A stretch of DNA of 64,000 nucleotides from JAFDZW01 sp964404255 (GTDB taxonomy: Bacteria > Bacteroidota > Ignavibacteria > Palsa-1295). The stretch covers positions 1 to 64,000 of the forward strand of contig CAYOJJ010000005.1 of the NCBI GenBank assembly GCA_964404255.1, given 5' to 3'. Of this stretch, positions 1 through 8,434 are shown in pieces (positions within the stretch are counted from its first letter, which is position 1; each line of letters begins with the position of its first letter). The notes beneath the pieces were generated by a model. It was not told the origin of the DNA and did not search any database. It saw only the letters and a program-made list of their open reading frames with translations. Position numbers and translations under genes: made by a program.

Positions 1-71
<71 letters not shown>

Positions 72-193
72 ACTAAGCTTTACTTGCAAATTTACACTTA
101 TTTTTATTATTTTCACCATAAAATTGGAATATTGACAGGGTCTTTTTTCATCTCCCTTCGGCAATCTGACGCCCGAGCACTTTTCGTATAGAT

Positions 194-210
194 TGGTACA
201 GTCTTTGCAT
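194..210 (+). promoter_or_regulatory. Candidate sigma-54 promoter
   Basis: TTGGTACAGTCTTTGCAT carries a -24 GG (195-196) and a -12 GC (207-208) separated by exactly ten bases, close to the sigma-54 consensus TGGCACR-N3-TTTGCW. Transcription would start near 220, inside a palindrome, about 65 bases before the secreted protein gene at 287. Two NtrC-family activators are encoded elsewhere in the window, so sigma-54 is likely in use. Inference from motif only. Confidence 0.55.
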
Positions 211-218
211 TTATTAGT

Positions 219-241
219 TACTGTACAGTAATTGTACAGTA
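219..241 (+). promoter_or_regulatory. Palindromic operator-like site (repeated GTACAGT)
   Basis: TACTGTACAGTA (219-230) is a perfect 12-base palindrome. A third GTACAGT follows at 234-240 and another lies at 196-202 inside the putative -24 region. ACTGTAC (220-226) and GTACAGT (234-240) also form an inverted repeat with a seven-base spacer. The position over the predicted transcription start suggests a repressor or activator site for the gene at 287. The regulator is unknown. Confidence 0.4.
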
Positions 242-286
242 TGATAAGGCAGAGAAGCGATGAATACAGTAGTGAAAGGAATGAAG

Positions 287-820
287 ATGAAACAGCATAT
301 AACCCGGATAGCATTGGCGCTGGCAGGGATACTCCTGGCGGCCAACATTGCAACCGCTCAGATCTTCATGGAACGTGAAAGCGCCTGGAAGACAGAAACG
401 ATCCGTCAGTCGGGAGCAGATACCGTTCGTCTGGTTCATCATTCGTTCTTCACGATCTCACCGCTTAACGATACGATCGCGCTGATGTATCATGAGCCGA
501 TGCCGGACTCGGTAATGCCGAAGACGGCCATCGAGATCGGCAAGATCACGATCCAGGCAGAAAGCGCCTCAGAAGTGATCGAACAACTGGAGAAAGTCGC
601 CCGCAGAGTCGGAGCCGATTGGATCGTAGGATTTAACGAGCCGCGCTTAAGATATGCAAGGATAGATGGCAACATTACCTCTATCTATCACTCGGAAGCA
701 ATGCTCTATAAGGTGATCAATGAAGAGCTGGCGCCGGAAAGTGAAATTGCGAACGTGTATTGCGGCGAGAACCATCTTGGGAGTTGCCAGGCGGTGTTAA
801 CCTGGCTGGATAAAAAATAA
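287..820 (+). CDS. Small secreted protein of unknown function
   Basis: The 177-residue product begins with a clear Sec signal peptide (MKQHITRIALALAGILLAAN, likely cleavage after ATAQ). I chose the ATG at 287 because AAAGGA lies six bases upstream; in-frame ATGs at 260 and 281 are alternatives that only lengthen the signal peptide. The mature part is soluble, with no repeats, no sorting domain and few cysteines. I do not recognise a family. It stands alone between a putative sigma-54 promoter and a strong terminator, so it is probably monocistronic and conditionally expressed in the cell envelope. Confidence 0.8.
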   Translation: MKQHITRIALALAGILLAANIATAQIFMERESAWKTETIRQSGADTVRLVHHSFFTISPLNDTIALMYHEPMPDSVMPKTAIEIGKITIQAESASEVIEQLEKVARRVGADWIVGFNEPRLRYARIDGNITSIYHSEAMLYKVINEELAPESEIANVYCGENHLGSCQAVLTWLDKK

Positions 821-842
821 GTATCCAACTTGAAGTCAACGA

Positions 843-873
843 AAGGGCGGCCCATGAGGGCTGCCCTTTTTTA
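843..873 (+). terminator. Rho-independent terminator
   Basis: AAGGGCGGCCC (843-853) pairs with GGGCTGCCCTT (858-868) through one G-U pair around an ATGA loop, then runs into T residues. It ends the secreted protein gene. The convergent HTH gene stops at 871, inside the T-run. Confidence 0.85.
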
Positions 874-1077
874 TTTCTCTAATAGATTCTTTACTTCTAC
901 TTCAAGTGACTTTGCTAAGCGTTCGAGCACGTCGATACTAACATTTACTATTCCGCGCTCAAGACTACTTAAATAATTAGAACTCAAATGAGAGGTCCAT
1001 GCTAATTTCTCCTGAGACCATCGCTTTGCTAATCGCAAATCACGAATATTTTGCCCTATAATTTTTTGCAAGTTCAT
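871..1077 (-). CDS. XRE-family HTH transcriptional regulator
   Basis: The 68-residue protein is almost entirely one Cro/C1-type helix-turn-helix: helices IGQNIRDLRLAKRWSQEKLA and a recognition segment HLSSNYLSSLERG, then a short dimerising tail. The start at 1077 (MNLQKIIG) is preferred because the 12 codons before it are AT-rich and add nothing to the fold. Such minimal regulators accompany toxin-antitoxin, restriction or phage genes, but no partner is visible next to it. The gene is AT-rich compared with the housekeeping genes here, as is the stretch that follows, which suggests an acquired segment. Target unknown. Confidence 0.8.
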   Translation of the reverse strand: MNLQKIIGQNIRDLRLAKRWSQEKLAWTSHLSSNYLSSLERGIVNVSIDVLERLAKSLEVEVKNLLEK

Positions 1078-1265
1078 ATTGAGAAACTTACGATTATTAA
1101 AAAAGAAAGTCAATAGATTATAATAGATAAATATGTATTATAGACTATATTTATGCCTTTTAAAATAATAATATAGTCTGTCATCCATCTTTAATGTAAC
1201 AAATGACCTTTTCATTTGTCTTTAAGAATGAAAGGTCAATTTAATCCATCAATACATCGACGGCT

Positions 1266-3914
1266 ATGAAAAACTATCTAAGCATTTTCGTTTTGCTGTT
1301 AATAATTAGCAGTACGTCATTTGTAAAAGCACAGATCATACCCCCCGATACAACAACCTATTGGAGGCTCAATGAGTCGGGAGTCGAGGTGCCATTTACC
1401 AGAGGACCGGATTCAACTCTATATAAAGGGCAAATGATTATTCGTTTTCGAGAAGGTGCTCTTGACTACGATAGGTTACTCTATTCTTATTCCAGTTTTT
1501 ATTTCCCAAGAAAGACCGGGTCGAAGAAAAACCATACTCTCGAAGACCCTGCTTTCCCTTGTGATTCCAACCGTGGATTCCCTGAGTTATTACAGCATAA
1601 CCTTAAACTGGAGAAATTTTATATCGACTCTGAAACTAATATTATCAAAGATACCCTGCTACGGACGTTTTTACAATTTCAACATTGCTTTTACTTAAGA
1701 AGACTTACTACTGCAAGCCCGAGAGATAAATTCTCAGTAACGAGAAGAGGCGATACAATAGGTTGCGATCTCTATAATTGGATGGTTCTAGCTTATGATA
1801 CAACGGTGAACCCATTGATACTAACTTATGAACTGAACACCCTATTCCCAAATGACATTTTATTTGCAGAACCCGATAGGCACGGTGGTAAATTGTTACA
1901 TACGCTACCAAGTCACCCAAAAGATGATAAAAATTTATATGACCTTTGCCAATGGAGCCTTATAGATATGATCAATGCTCCTAAGGCATGGGATTATGAA
2001 GTGGGAAATAAGAAAATATTATTAGCACATTTTGATCTCGGAGCCGATTATCGCCATCCTGATTTAGGGGGAAGTATTGGCGTGAATTCACATGTAAAAT
2101 ACGGCGAGCAATTTTCATTCAATACGACTGATAGCTCATTTGATCCTATTGCAATGAATCAAGGACATGGCACTCCTTGTCTAGGTATTATAGGAGCTCT
2201 TACAAATCGCAATCATCATTCTGTAGCTGGTGTGGCAGGAGGGTGGGGAGATTTAGGTGGTGATCCAGACGAAGGTCAGGGATGTAGCTTAGTTATACTG
2301 GCAGCATCCCATTTTGGGACCAGTTTTGACGCGGCAAGTGACTATATAGCTGCCATATTTCAGGCTTCAGCACAAAGTGATTCATCCGAGTTTGGTTATG
2401 GTGTTCATGTTATTAACTCTTCAATTAGACTCGTCTCTGATATTCCTGCAGTTCATGCAGCGATAAATTATGCATTTATGAATGGAGTAGTTCATGCTGC
2501 TTCAATTGCAAATGAGAATACTGATGAAACATCTCAACATCAAGATGTTGTCTGCTATCCAGCAAATTATGAAGAGCCTTGGATCATTGCTGTTGGAGGC
2601 AGTCAACCAAATAAGACAAGAATCGGTGGCTCGGATTTTGGATATACGATGGATCTTTTAGCTCCTGCAGGCGATAATACGGTTGGTGATAGTGTATGGA
2701 GCGATCAATATGGGCCTATTATCTGCTCAGATAGTAATAAATTAGGTAATTTTAATATGACGTTCACAACCGCAAATATTCAACAAAATCTTGGTCATTT
2801 AGAAATTGATTCTCCAAAATTTACTTATCGTGGGTTTGGGGGTAATTCTGCCGCTGCACCACATGTTACCGGCTCTGCAGGTTTAATACTATCTCATTTT
2901 CTTGAAGATACTATCAAATTAGAACCGGAAGATGTGGCTGGGATATTAAAAGCTTCTGCCTTTAGACCAACAGGGGTTAATCATTACCAATTAGAAAGTG
3001 CCTGGGGACATTTAGATATAGGTCATGCTTTTGAAATGTTGGATCAGACTCCAGGAGTATCAACAGAGAATCAGTACTTTATTTCCCATTTTCATTTTGA
3101 AGATGGCTTGAATTTTGGTACATGGGGTGAAGAAAAATACTACTGGTTTCCTATTAATTGGGATCCTTCCATTGTAAATCCATCGATTATAAAAAAACAA
3201 TATAAACAATGGCAATACTTATTAAATGATAATACAACCGGCATTACCGGTATTCCTTTCTCCTATAAAGCAAAAGTAAGAACAGTGGCAAAGAGAGTGC
3301 TTCTTCCTCCTATGTGGGATACAACCGCACCATTATATGCCTGGGGAAGAAGCGGAGGAATTGGAGAAAAGAGCGGCTGGAGTTTTTCACAGACCAACTG
3401 GCAAACCGGTTGGAGCCGTGTTACCAGTACTTTCGGAGGAGATTCATTGAATGAAAGTATATTTCAGCCGCACAACAGCAAGTTCGAAATAATTACGGCG
3501 CAATATGACGTTTGGGCTTGGAATAAGGATTCAAACGATTATAAAACATATATCGGCCATGTTCCAGACGACAGCTTACTAGGAGTCAATTTTACTGTAT
3601 TTGGGAGAAAGGATGCCTCATTCAGCGAGGTAAGAAAATATACTGATCCGCAAAAAAATGAATTGATCGTTTCGACGAGTACTGACGGCGACAAAATCAA
3701 CTGTAAACTATATTCTGAAGTAGAATTTCTGAAGCCACGGTTAGAAATATTTGATATCCTTGGAAAAGAAGTAGGCGTCTTAAATCTTGGACGAATTGAA
3801 TCAGGATGGAATACATTTACTTACCCAATTCTAAATCTTGGTTCGGGTGCCTATATATGTAGAATATCGGGTGATAATTGTGCTGTTTCTAAACTTTTTC
3901 GAGTTATTAAGTAA
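1266..3914 (+). CDS. Secreted S8 subtilisin-like serine protease with T9SS sorting domain
   Basis: 882 residues. There is an N-terminal signal peptide (residues 1-22), then a propeptide-like region, then a peptidase S8 domain. The catalytic triad is visible: Asp257 in HFDLGADYRHPDL, His301 in GHGTP and Ser528 in GGNSAAAPHVTG, a variant of the usual GTSMAAPH. The last 80 residues have the features of a T9SS type A sorting domain (LEIFDILGKEVG near the start, then SGAYICRI), so the enzyme is probably exported through the outer membrane and anchored or released. The gene is AT-rich up to about base 3290, then nearer to the host composition. The next T9SS cargo gene starts one base after its stop, so the two are likely cotranscribed. 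Confidence 0.9.
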   Translation: MKNYLSIFVLLLIISSTSFVKAQIIPPDTTTYWRLNESGVEVPFTRGPDSTLYKGQMIIRFREGALDYDRLLYSYSSFYFPRKTGSKKNHTLEDPAFPCDSNRGFPELLQHNLKLEKFYIDSETNIIKDTLLRTFLQFQHCFYLRRLTTASPRDKFSVTRRGDTIGCDLYNWMVLAYDTTVNPLILTYELNTLFPNDILFAEPDRHGGKLLHTLPSHPKDDKNLYDLCQWSLIDMINAPKAWDYEVGNKKILLAHFDLGADYRHPDLGGSIGVNSHVKYGEQFSFNTTDSSFDPIAMNQGHGTPCLGIIGALTNRNHHSVAGVAGGWGDLGGDPDEGQGCSLVILAASHFGTSFDAASDYIAAIFQASAQSDSSEFGYGVHVINSSIRLVSDIPAVHAAINYAFMNGVVHAASIANENTDETSQHQDVVCYPANYEEPWIIAVGGSQPNKTRIGGSDFGYTMDLLAPAGDNTVGDSVWSDQYGPIICSDSNKLGNFNMTFTTANIQQNLGHLEIDSPKFTYRGFGGNSAAAPHVTGSAGLILSHFLEDTIKLEPEDVAGILKASAFRPTGVNHYQLESAWGHLDIGHAFEMLDQTPGVSTENQYFISHFHFEDGLNFGTWGEEKYYWFPINWDPSIVNPSIIKKQYKQWQYLLNDNTTGITGIPFSYKAKVRTVAKRVLLPPMWDTTAPLYAWGRSGGIGEKSGWSFSQTNWQTGWSRVTSTFGGDSLNESIFQPHNSKFEIITAQYDVWAWNKDSNDYKTYIGHVPDDSLLGVNFTVFGRKDASFSEVRKYTDPQKNELIVSTSTDGDKINCKLYSEVEFLKPRLEIFDILGKEVGVLNLGRIESGWNTFTYPILNLGSGAYICRISGDNCAVSKLFRVIK

Positions 3915-3915
3915 T

Positions 3916-5151
3916 ATGAAAATACTGTTGCCAGTAATATTTTTGGTTATATATTTACCCATTGAGCTAATGGCTCAATGGGTAAATATACCGTGTCCTG
4001 ACAATCCTTATGCAGTAGGTGTAAAAGGAGACTTCCTTTTTATAGGAGGGGAGAATGGCTTGCATAGATCATCTAATTTAGGAATAACCTGGGAAAGTAC
4101 TACTAATGGCCTGAAAAGTGATATATGGCCACCAACAATAAGAGCGTTTTATTCTTTCGATAACTACCTATTGACTCGTGTGTTCTATCTGGATGGAGGA
4201 CTTTTTAAATCGACAGATTTTGGTTTAGATTGGACTTCATCGAAAAAGCAAGTCGATATGTATAAAGTTGTTTCTAATGGTGAATGTTTAATTGGTTTAA
4301 ACCAAGTGTTAATAGTTCGCTCATTAGACAGCGCATATACATGGCAAATAATAGATAGTGGAATAACTTCAAAGACACTGGCAAGTGGTCATCCGGTCTG
4401 TGTTGCTATCGCTTCATCGGCGAAGACACTATATACAATTAATCCTGAAGGCCAAGTATTCCGCTCGATTAATAACGGTGATTATTGGTCAATGGTCTAT
4501 GATCACCTTGAAGGGAAATATATCGATCTTTATTCAATAAATGATACGACTATATTTGCTTATGTCGATAATACTATCTATAGATCAACCGATCAGGGAA
4601 GTAATTGGCAAATAGTAAGAAAAGGATTAAATGGAGGTAGAAAAATATTAGCTGCGGGAAATAACATCTTTGTGTTTGATAAATTTGATGTGGTCTTATC
4701 AACAAACAATGGCGATACCTGGAGCCCTATTACATATAACTTGCCTGACTCTCTCAATTTTTATGACATGGTCGTCAAAGGTAATACTCTTTTTGTCGGA
4801 GCCTATTCACAAGGGAAATTAGGTTCCGGTGGCCTTTGGCGTCGGCCGCTATCGGACTTTGAAGCGGTAACTGCGCCAGTACAAACTTCAGCTCCAGTTC
4901 TCAGCGCTTCGAATAATCCTTTCAGTGATGATCTGGTGCTTCATTGTTCGCTTGGCTCGGAAGAATATTATAGGCTCGAATGCTTCGATGAGCTTGGGCG
5001 AATGGTCTATAGTGAGCCTGAACGCTTATGTAGCAAAGGTGATAATCAATGGAAGATCGATGCGGCTCTACTGCCTCGCGGTAATATCTATGCCCGCCTT
5101 GTAAGCCGTGCAGGGCGCGCTGCAGAGCTTGTACTCGTTCATGAAAAGTAG
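3916..5151 (+). CDS. Secreted Asp-box (BNR) beta-propeller protein with T9SS sorting domain
   Basis: 411 residues from the ATG at 3916, which begins a signal peptide (MKILLPVIFLVIYLPIELMA); in-frame codons before it lie inside the preceding gene. At least six Asp-box motifs of the form S-x-(D/N)-x-G-x-(T)-W are visible, for example STDFGLDW, STDQGSNW and STNNGDTW, which indicates a BNR/sialidase-type propeller. No catalytic residues of a sialidase are evident, so a binding or structural role is more likely. The C-terminal 80 residues resemble a T9SS sorting domain (YRLECFDELGRMVYS). Base composition changes sharply near 4850, where the sorting domain begins, as if two segments were joined. 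Confidence 0.85.
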   Translation: MKILLPVIFLVIYLPIELMAQWVNIPCPDNPYAVGVKGDFLFIGGENGLHRSSNLGITWESTTNGLKSDIWPPTIRAFYSFDNYLLTRVFYLDGGLFKSTDFGLDWTSSKKQVDMYKVVSNGECLIGLNQVLIVRSLDSAYTWQIIDSGITSKTLASGHPVCVAIASSAKTLYTINPEGQVFRSINNGDYWSMVYDHLEGKYIDLYSINDTTIFAYVDNTIYRSTDQGSNWQIVRKGLNGGRKILAAGNNIFVFDKFDVVLSTNNGDTWSPITYNLPDSLNFYDMVVKGNTLFVGAYSQGKLGSGGLWRRPLSDFEAVTAPVQTSAPVLSASNNPFSDDLVLHCSLGSEEYYRLECFDELGRMVYSEPERLCSKGDNQWKIDAALLPRGNIYARLVSRAGRAAELVLVHEK

Positions 5152-5197
5152 AAGAAGCTCCTTGTTGCAACATCAGATGTCGGTGGGGAAAAAAGGC

Positions 5198-5226
5198 AAT
5201 TGCGCTTTGGAAAAGCAATTTTTTTT
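5198..5226 (+). terminator. Rho-independent terminator
   Basis: AATTGC (5198-5203) and GCAATT (5215-5220) flank an 11-base loop and are followed by eight T residues. It ends the subtilase/Asp-box pair. Confidence 0.65.
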
Positions 5227-5268
5227 GAAATTCACGGAAACTCGGAAGTCGTTTTTTTGTTGTGAATG

Positions 5269-5290
5269 CAGGATATGATACTATATCCTG
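5269..5290. repeat. Perfect inverted repeat CAGGATAT-N6-ATATCCTG
   Basis: Eight-base arms flank GATACT about 40 bases upstream of the structured RNA at 5331. A third half copy, AGGATAT, follows at 5300. There is no T-run, so it is not a terminator. A regulator site for the small RNA is a reasonable guess. Confidence 0.4.
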
Positions 5291-5330
5291 AAATATCAAA
5301 GGATATTTCTTAGTTCAAGACTTGATAATT

Positions 5331-5418
5331 AGGGGCGCTTCGGAGACTGGCATGCGTTTCACAAAGGGAGGACCAATTTCTCTCACCGCCCATGCAGAAC
5401 CGAAGCGCTGTTTTTTTT
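5331..5418 (+). ncRNA. Candidate structured small RNA with terminator
   Basis: GCGCTTCGG (5335-5343) pairs perfectly with CCGAAGCGC (5400-5408), closing a 56-base interior and leading directly into eight T residues. Inside, GCATG and CATGC can pair, and GGGAG can pair with CTCTC, giving three nested helices. No protein-coding pattern fits the stretch. The region between the Asp-box gene and tRNA-Pro is otherwise empty. I do not recognise it as SRP RNA, tmRNA or RNase P: the conserved loops of those RNAs are absent. A trans-acting sRNA is the simplest reading; the direction is fixed by the T-run. Confidence 0.5.
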
Positions 5419-5503
5419 AAAGCGTTTTTTCGGCGGTCAGTCTCGGCTAACGATTGTTGAAACCCTATGTGAGTGCCTGAGGTTATATGCCCGTTATTTT
5501 GAT

Positions 5504-5580
<77 letters not shown>

Positions 5581-5588
5581 CAAGTGTA

Positions 5589-5617
5589 AGCCGTTGCAAT
5601 AGCAACGGCTTTTTTTA
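5589..5617 (+). terminator. Rho-independent terminator after tRNA-Pro
   Basis: AGCCGTTGC (5589-5597) and GCAACGGCT (5602-5610) form a perfect nine-pair stem with an AATA loop and a T-run. Confidence 0.92.
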
Positions 5618-5634
5618 TTTATACTTCTACTATC

Positions 5635-6084
5635 ATGAGCGAATGCTTCTTCTGCCAACTGATCGAAGGCAAACATGACCGGTGGATCGTCTATGAAGAC
5701 GAGAAGCATCTCGGCTTCCTCACGCCCTTCCCGAATACGCCGGGCTTTACCGTGCTCGTAACCAAAGAGCATCATGATAGTGATGTACTGCTGATGAATG
5801 AAGCGCGCTACAGCGAGTTCTTATCTTCGGCGAAACAGGCGGCGGCAAGTATTCGTCAAGCGCTCGGCGTTAAGCGCGTCGGTCTCATTATCGAAGGGAT
5901 GGGAATAAATCATGCGCATATCAAGCTCATCCCGATGCATGGCATTCCCGATGGGCTATGGCAGCCAGTACTTAGTACCGAGCATCCGTTCAGCGAGATT
6001 TATACCGGCTCTCTTTCTACTCATGACGGACCAAGAATGAGCAATGAAGAACTTACCGCTATTCAGGCAAAGTTTAAGCAGTGA
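5635..6084 (+). CDS. HIT-family nucleotide hydrolase/transferase
   Basis: 149 residues, typical of histidine-triad proteins. An N-terminal CFFC pair may bind zinc as in Hint proteins. The histidine-triad segment is NHAHIKLIPMH near residues 102-112, a variant of HxHxHxx with the third histidine displaced to the end. Family members hydrolyse AMP-lysine, dinucleoside polyphosphates or similar phosphoramidates; the exact substrate cannot be told. It is cytoplasmic, starts right after the tRNA-Pro terminator and is probably transcribed alone or with the queuosine operon 60 bases downstream. Confidence 0.88.
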   Translation: MSECFFCQLIEGKHDRWIVYEDEKHLGFLTPFPNTPGFTVLVTKEHHDSDVLLMNEARYSEFLSSAKQAAASIRQALGVKRVGLIIEGMGINHAHIKLIPMHGIPDGLWQPVLSTEHPFSEIYTGSLSTHDGPRMSNEELTAIQAKFKQ

Positions 6085-6142
6085 TAACGCGGTCTTTCTT
6101 GCGAAATATTAACATTTTAACCCCTGCTGCTGTTTACCTGCC

Positions 6143-6838
6143 GTGAATGAACTGGCCGAAAAAGCCCTGACGACCAGCGAGCGTAACCGCCCCGATACCC
6201 TGAGAATAAATGAGATCTTTTATTCCATTCAGGGCGAGGGTTCGCGCGCCGGCGAACGCTGTATTTTTATCCGGCTCACCGGCTGCGGGCTTCGCTGTAG
6301 CTATTGCGATACCGAGTATGCTTTTTACGAAGGCACCGATCGCAGTATTGAAGAAGTGCTCGCTGCTATTTCGGGTTACGATTGCCGCCTCATAGAACTC
6401 ACCGGCGGGGAGCCCCTTGAACAGGAAGGGGTCTATCGGTTGATCGAAAAGCTGCTTACACTTGGCTATGAAATCATGATCGAGACGGGCGGCCATGTAG
6501 CGATTGATAGAGTCGATACTCGCGTCAAACGTATCTTGGATTTGAAAACGCCCAGCTCCGGCATGAGCAAAAGAAACTTACTCACCAATATCGAGTATCT
6601 CACAAGACACGATGAGGTGAAGTTCGTTATTGCCGGGCGCGAGGACTACGAGTGGACAAAGCAGATGGTCGAAACCTACAAGCTATCCGAACGCGTAGGC
6701 ACGATCCTGCTTTCACCGGTCTATGGCAGTCAGTCACTCGAAGAACTATCGGCCTGGATCCTGGAAGATTCGCTGCCGGTTAAGTTGCAGGTTCAATTAC
6801 ATAAACTCATCTGGCCGCATATCGAGCGAGGTGTATAA
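6143..6838 (+). CDS. queE: 7-carboxy-7-deazaguanine synthase (radical SAM)
   Basis: 231 residues. QueE converts 6-carboxytetrahydropterin to 7-carboxy-7-deazaguanine, the third step towards preQ0 and queuosine in tRNA. The radical-SAM cysteine motif CGLRCSYC (C-x3-C-x2-C) binds the 4Fe-4S cluster, and ELTGGEP is the SAM-binding GGE element. The N-terminal INEIFYSIQGEG is the family signature for substrate binding. The start is a GTG at 6143; no in-frame ATG precedes the signature. It is the first gene of a tight queE-queF-queD-queC operon. Confidence 0.95.
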   Translation: MNELAEKALTTSERNRPDTLRINEIFYSIQGEGSRAGERCIFIRLTGCGLRCSYCDTEYAFYEGTDRSIEEVLAAISGYDCRLIELTGGEPLEQEGVYRLIEKLLTLGYEIMIETGGHVAIDRVDTRVKRILDLKTPSSGMSKRNLLTNIEYLTRHDEVKFVIAGREDYEWTKQMVETYKLSERVGTILLSPVYGSQSLEELSAWILEDSLPVKLQVQLHKLIWPHIERGV

Positions 6839-6846
6839 GAGATTGT

Positions 6847-7278
6847 ATGGCAAAATCACAAAAAACCGAACTCATTATTTTCAAGAATCCGCATCCCGAG
6901 CGCGATTACACGATCACTCATGTGAACCCGGAGTTCACCTCGGTCTGCCCGGTAACGGGACTGCCGGATTTCGGGACGATCACGATCGAATACGTCGCCG
7001 ATGAACTCTGTGTGGAGCTGAAATCGCTGAAGTATTATTTTCTCTCGTTCCGCAACCGCGGTATTTTTTATGAAGCGGTGATAAATGAAATTCTCGAAGA
7101 TATGATCGGTGCGCTCAAGCCGCGCTCACTTACCGTGCATGGGGAATTCTCTACTCGCGGCGGGCTGCATTCTACTGTTGAAGCAGGCTACATACAAGGT
7201 CTCGATCCGGCGCCAAAACCCTCTCCGCGCGTTCGCATTACGAAGCATACAAAGCCCGTAGCAAAACCGGTCGCCTGA
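6847..7278 (+). CDS. queF: preQ0 reductase (NADPH-dependent 7-cyano-7-deazaguanine reductase)
   Basis: 143 residues, the short unimodular QueF type. The enzyme reduces the nitrile of preQ0 to preQ1. The nucleophilic cysteine lies in SVCPVTGLPDFG, which also carries the catalytic Asp, and the substrate-binding ELKSLKYYFLSFRN signature is intact. Eight bases separate it from queE, and its stop codon overlaps the queD start (TGATG). The C-terminal tail is basic and rich in Lys/Pro, beyond the catalytic fold. Confidence 0.96.
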   Translation: MAKSQKTELIIFKNPHPERDYTITHVNPEFTSVCPVTGLPDFGTITIEYVADELCVELKSLKYYFLSFRNRGIFYEAVINEILEDMIGALKPRSLTVHGEFSTRGGLHSTVEAGYIQGLDPAPKPSPRVRITKHTKPVAKPVA

Positions 7279-7757
7279 TGTTCACGAAAATCTCCAAAAC
7301 TTTTCGCTGGGAAATGGCGCATCGGCTGCCATTTCATGAAGGCGGCTGTAAAAATATTCACGGCCATAGCTATGCCGCAACCATAGAGATCGCCGGCGAA
7401 CCCGATGCAAAGACGGGTATGGTGCTCGATTATTTCGATCTCGGCGCCATTTGCGAACCGATGATAAAAGAGATCGATCATGCGTTCCTTTGCGATAATT
7501 CCGATACGCCGGTTAAAACATTTCTCGAACAGACGAAGCTTAAAGCTGTCTTTGTGGATTTTTCCACTACCGCAGAAAATATCGCGGCCTGGATGTATGC
7601 ACGGCTATCGGATGAACTAATGGTCTATAAGAATTTGCGTACCCTGCGAATTGTCGTCAGCGAGACCGAACGCACAACGGCAGAAGTCGCTGGTGAACTT
7701 CGTTTGAGTTCTCCTGAATCAAAACTGCTCGAACATCAGTCACATATGCTCGAATGA
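7278..7757 (+). CDS. queD: 6-carboxy-5,6,7,8-tetrahydropterin synthase
   Basis: 159 residues, 6-pyruvoyltetrahydropterin synthase fold. QueD makes 6-carboxytetrahydropterin from dihydroneopterin triphosphate. Zinc ligands are visible as His in the AHRLPFHEGGCKNIHGHSY region (H of AHRL, then HGH), and the catalytic Cys is in GGCKN. The start shares a base with the queF stop and the end overlaps queC by four bases, so the genes are translationally coupled. Confidence 0.95.
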   Translation: MFTKISKTFRWEMAHRLPFHEGGCKNIHGHSYAATIEIAGEPDAKTGMVLDYFDLGAICEPMIKEIDHAFLCDNSDTPVKTFLEQTKLKAVFVDFSTTAENIAAWMYARLSDELMVYKNLRTLRIVVSETERTTAEVAGELRLSSPESKLLEHQSHMLE

Positions 7758-8434
7758 GATCGGTCGTACTGCTATCGGGTGGGATGGATTCGACGCTTAC
7801 GGCGGCAATTGCACGCCACGAGAGCGATGAAGTGGCGGCCATTCATTTTAATTACCGCCATCGTACCGAAAAACGCGAGTTGCAGGCTTTTAATGAAGTG
7901 GCCGAGCGACTCGGTATAACGCGCAAGCTTGTAGTCGATGTAGAAGTACTGCGTCAGATCGGCGGCTCGAGCCTTACCGATGATTCCATTGCTGTTTCCA
8001 AAGCCGATCTGCATTCGACAGAAATTCCAAGCTCCTATGTACCTTTTCGTAATGGTACCTTCCTGGCGATCGCTACCGGCTGGGCAGAAGTGCTCGAAGC
8101 AGAACGAATTTATATCGGAGCCGTAGAAGAAGATTCTTCCGGGTATCCCGATTGCCGCAAAGTATTTTTTGAGTCCTACGAACGCACGATCGATCTTGGT
8201 ACCAAACCCGGCACTCATATCAAGATCGTTACTCCGCTTATTTCAATGAAGAAATCGGAGATCGTGCAGCGGTCGCTCGAACTTGAAGCGCCGCTGGAAT
8301 TAACCTGGTCCTGTTATCAATCGGAAACCGTAGCCTGCGGAGAATGCGATTCCTGTGCATTGCGATTGCGGGGATTCCGGCAAGCCGGTGCGGAAGACCC
8401 AATCGAATATCGGGTTCGCCCTCGATATGACTGA
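7754..8434 (+). CDS. queC: 7-cyano-7-deazaguanine synthase
   Basis: 226 residues. QueC uses ATP and ammonia to turn the 7-carboxy group into the nitrile of preQ0. The PP-loop SGGMDST is at residues 8-14, and four zinc cysteines sit near the C-terminus in CYQSETVACGECDSC. Length is typical. It overlaps queD at an ATGA junction, and its end overlaps the lptD start by eight bases, which links queuosine genes and outer-membrane assembly in one transcript. Confidence 0.96.
   Translation: MRSVVLLSGGMDSTLTAAIARHESDEVAAIHFNYRHRTEKRELQAFNEVAERLGITRKLVVDVEVLRQIGGSSLTDDSIAVSKADLHSTEIPSSYVPFRNGTFLAIATGWAEVLEAERIYIGAVEEDSSGYPDCRKVFFESYERTIDLGTKPGTHIKIVTPLISMKKSEIVQRSLELEAPLELTWSCYQSETVACGECDSCALRLRGFRQAGAEDPIEYRVRPRYD

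Noticed and set aside
219..241. LexA/SOS box
   Set aside because: The CTGT...ACAG spacing does not match the known enteric box and no SOS gene follows.
5331..5418. SRP RNA, tmRNA or a preQ1 riboswitch
   Set aside because: The conserved GGAA-type SRP loop and the tmRNA ends are absent, and a tRNA with its terminator separates the structure from the queuosine operon.
8355..8426. N-terminal extension of LptD
   Set aside because: These codons overlap the end of queC in another frame; the ATG at 8427 directly precedes the signal peptide region.
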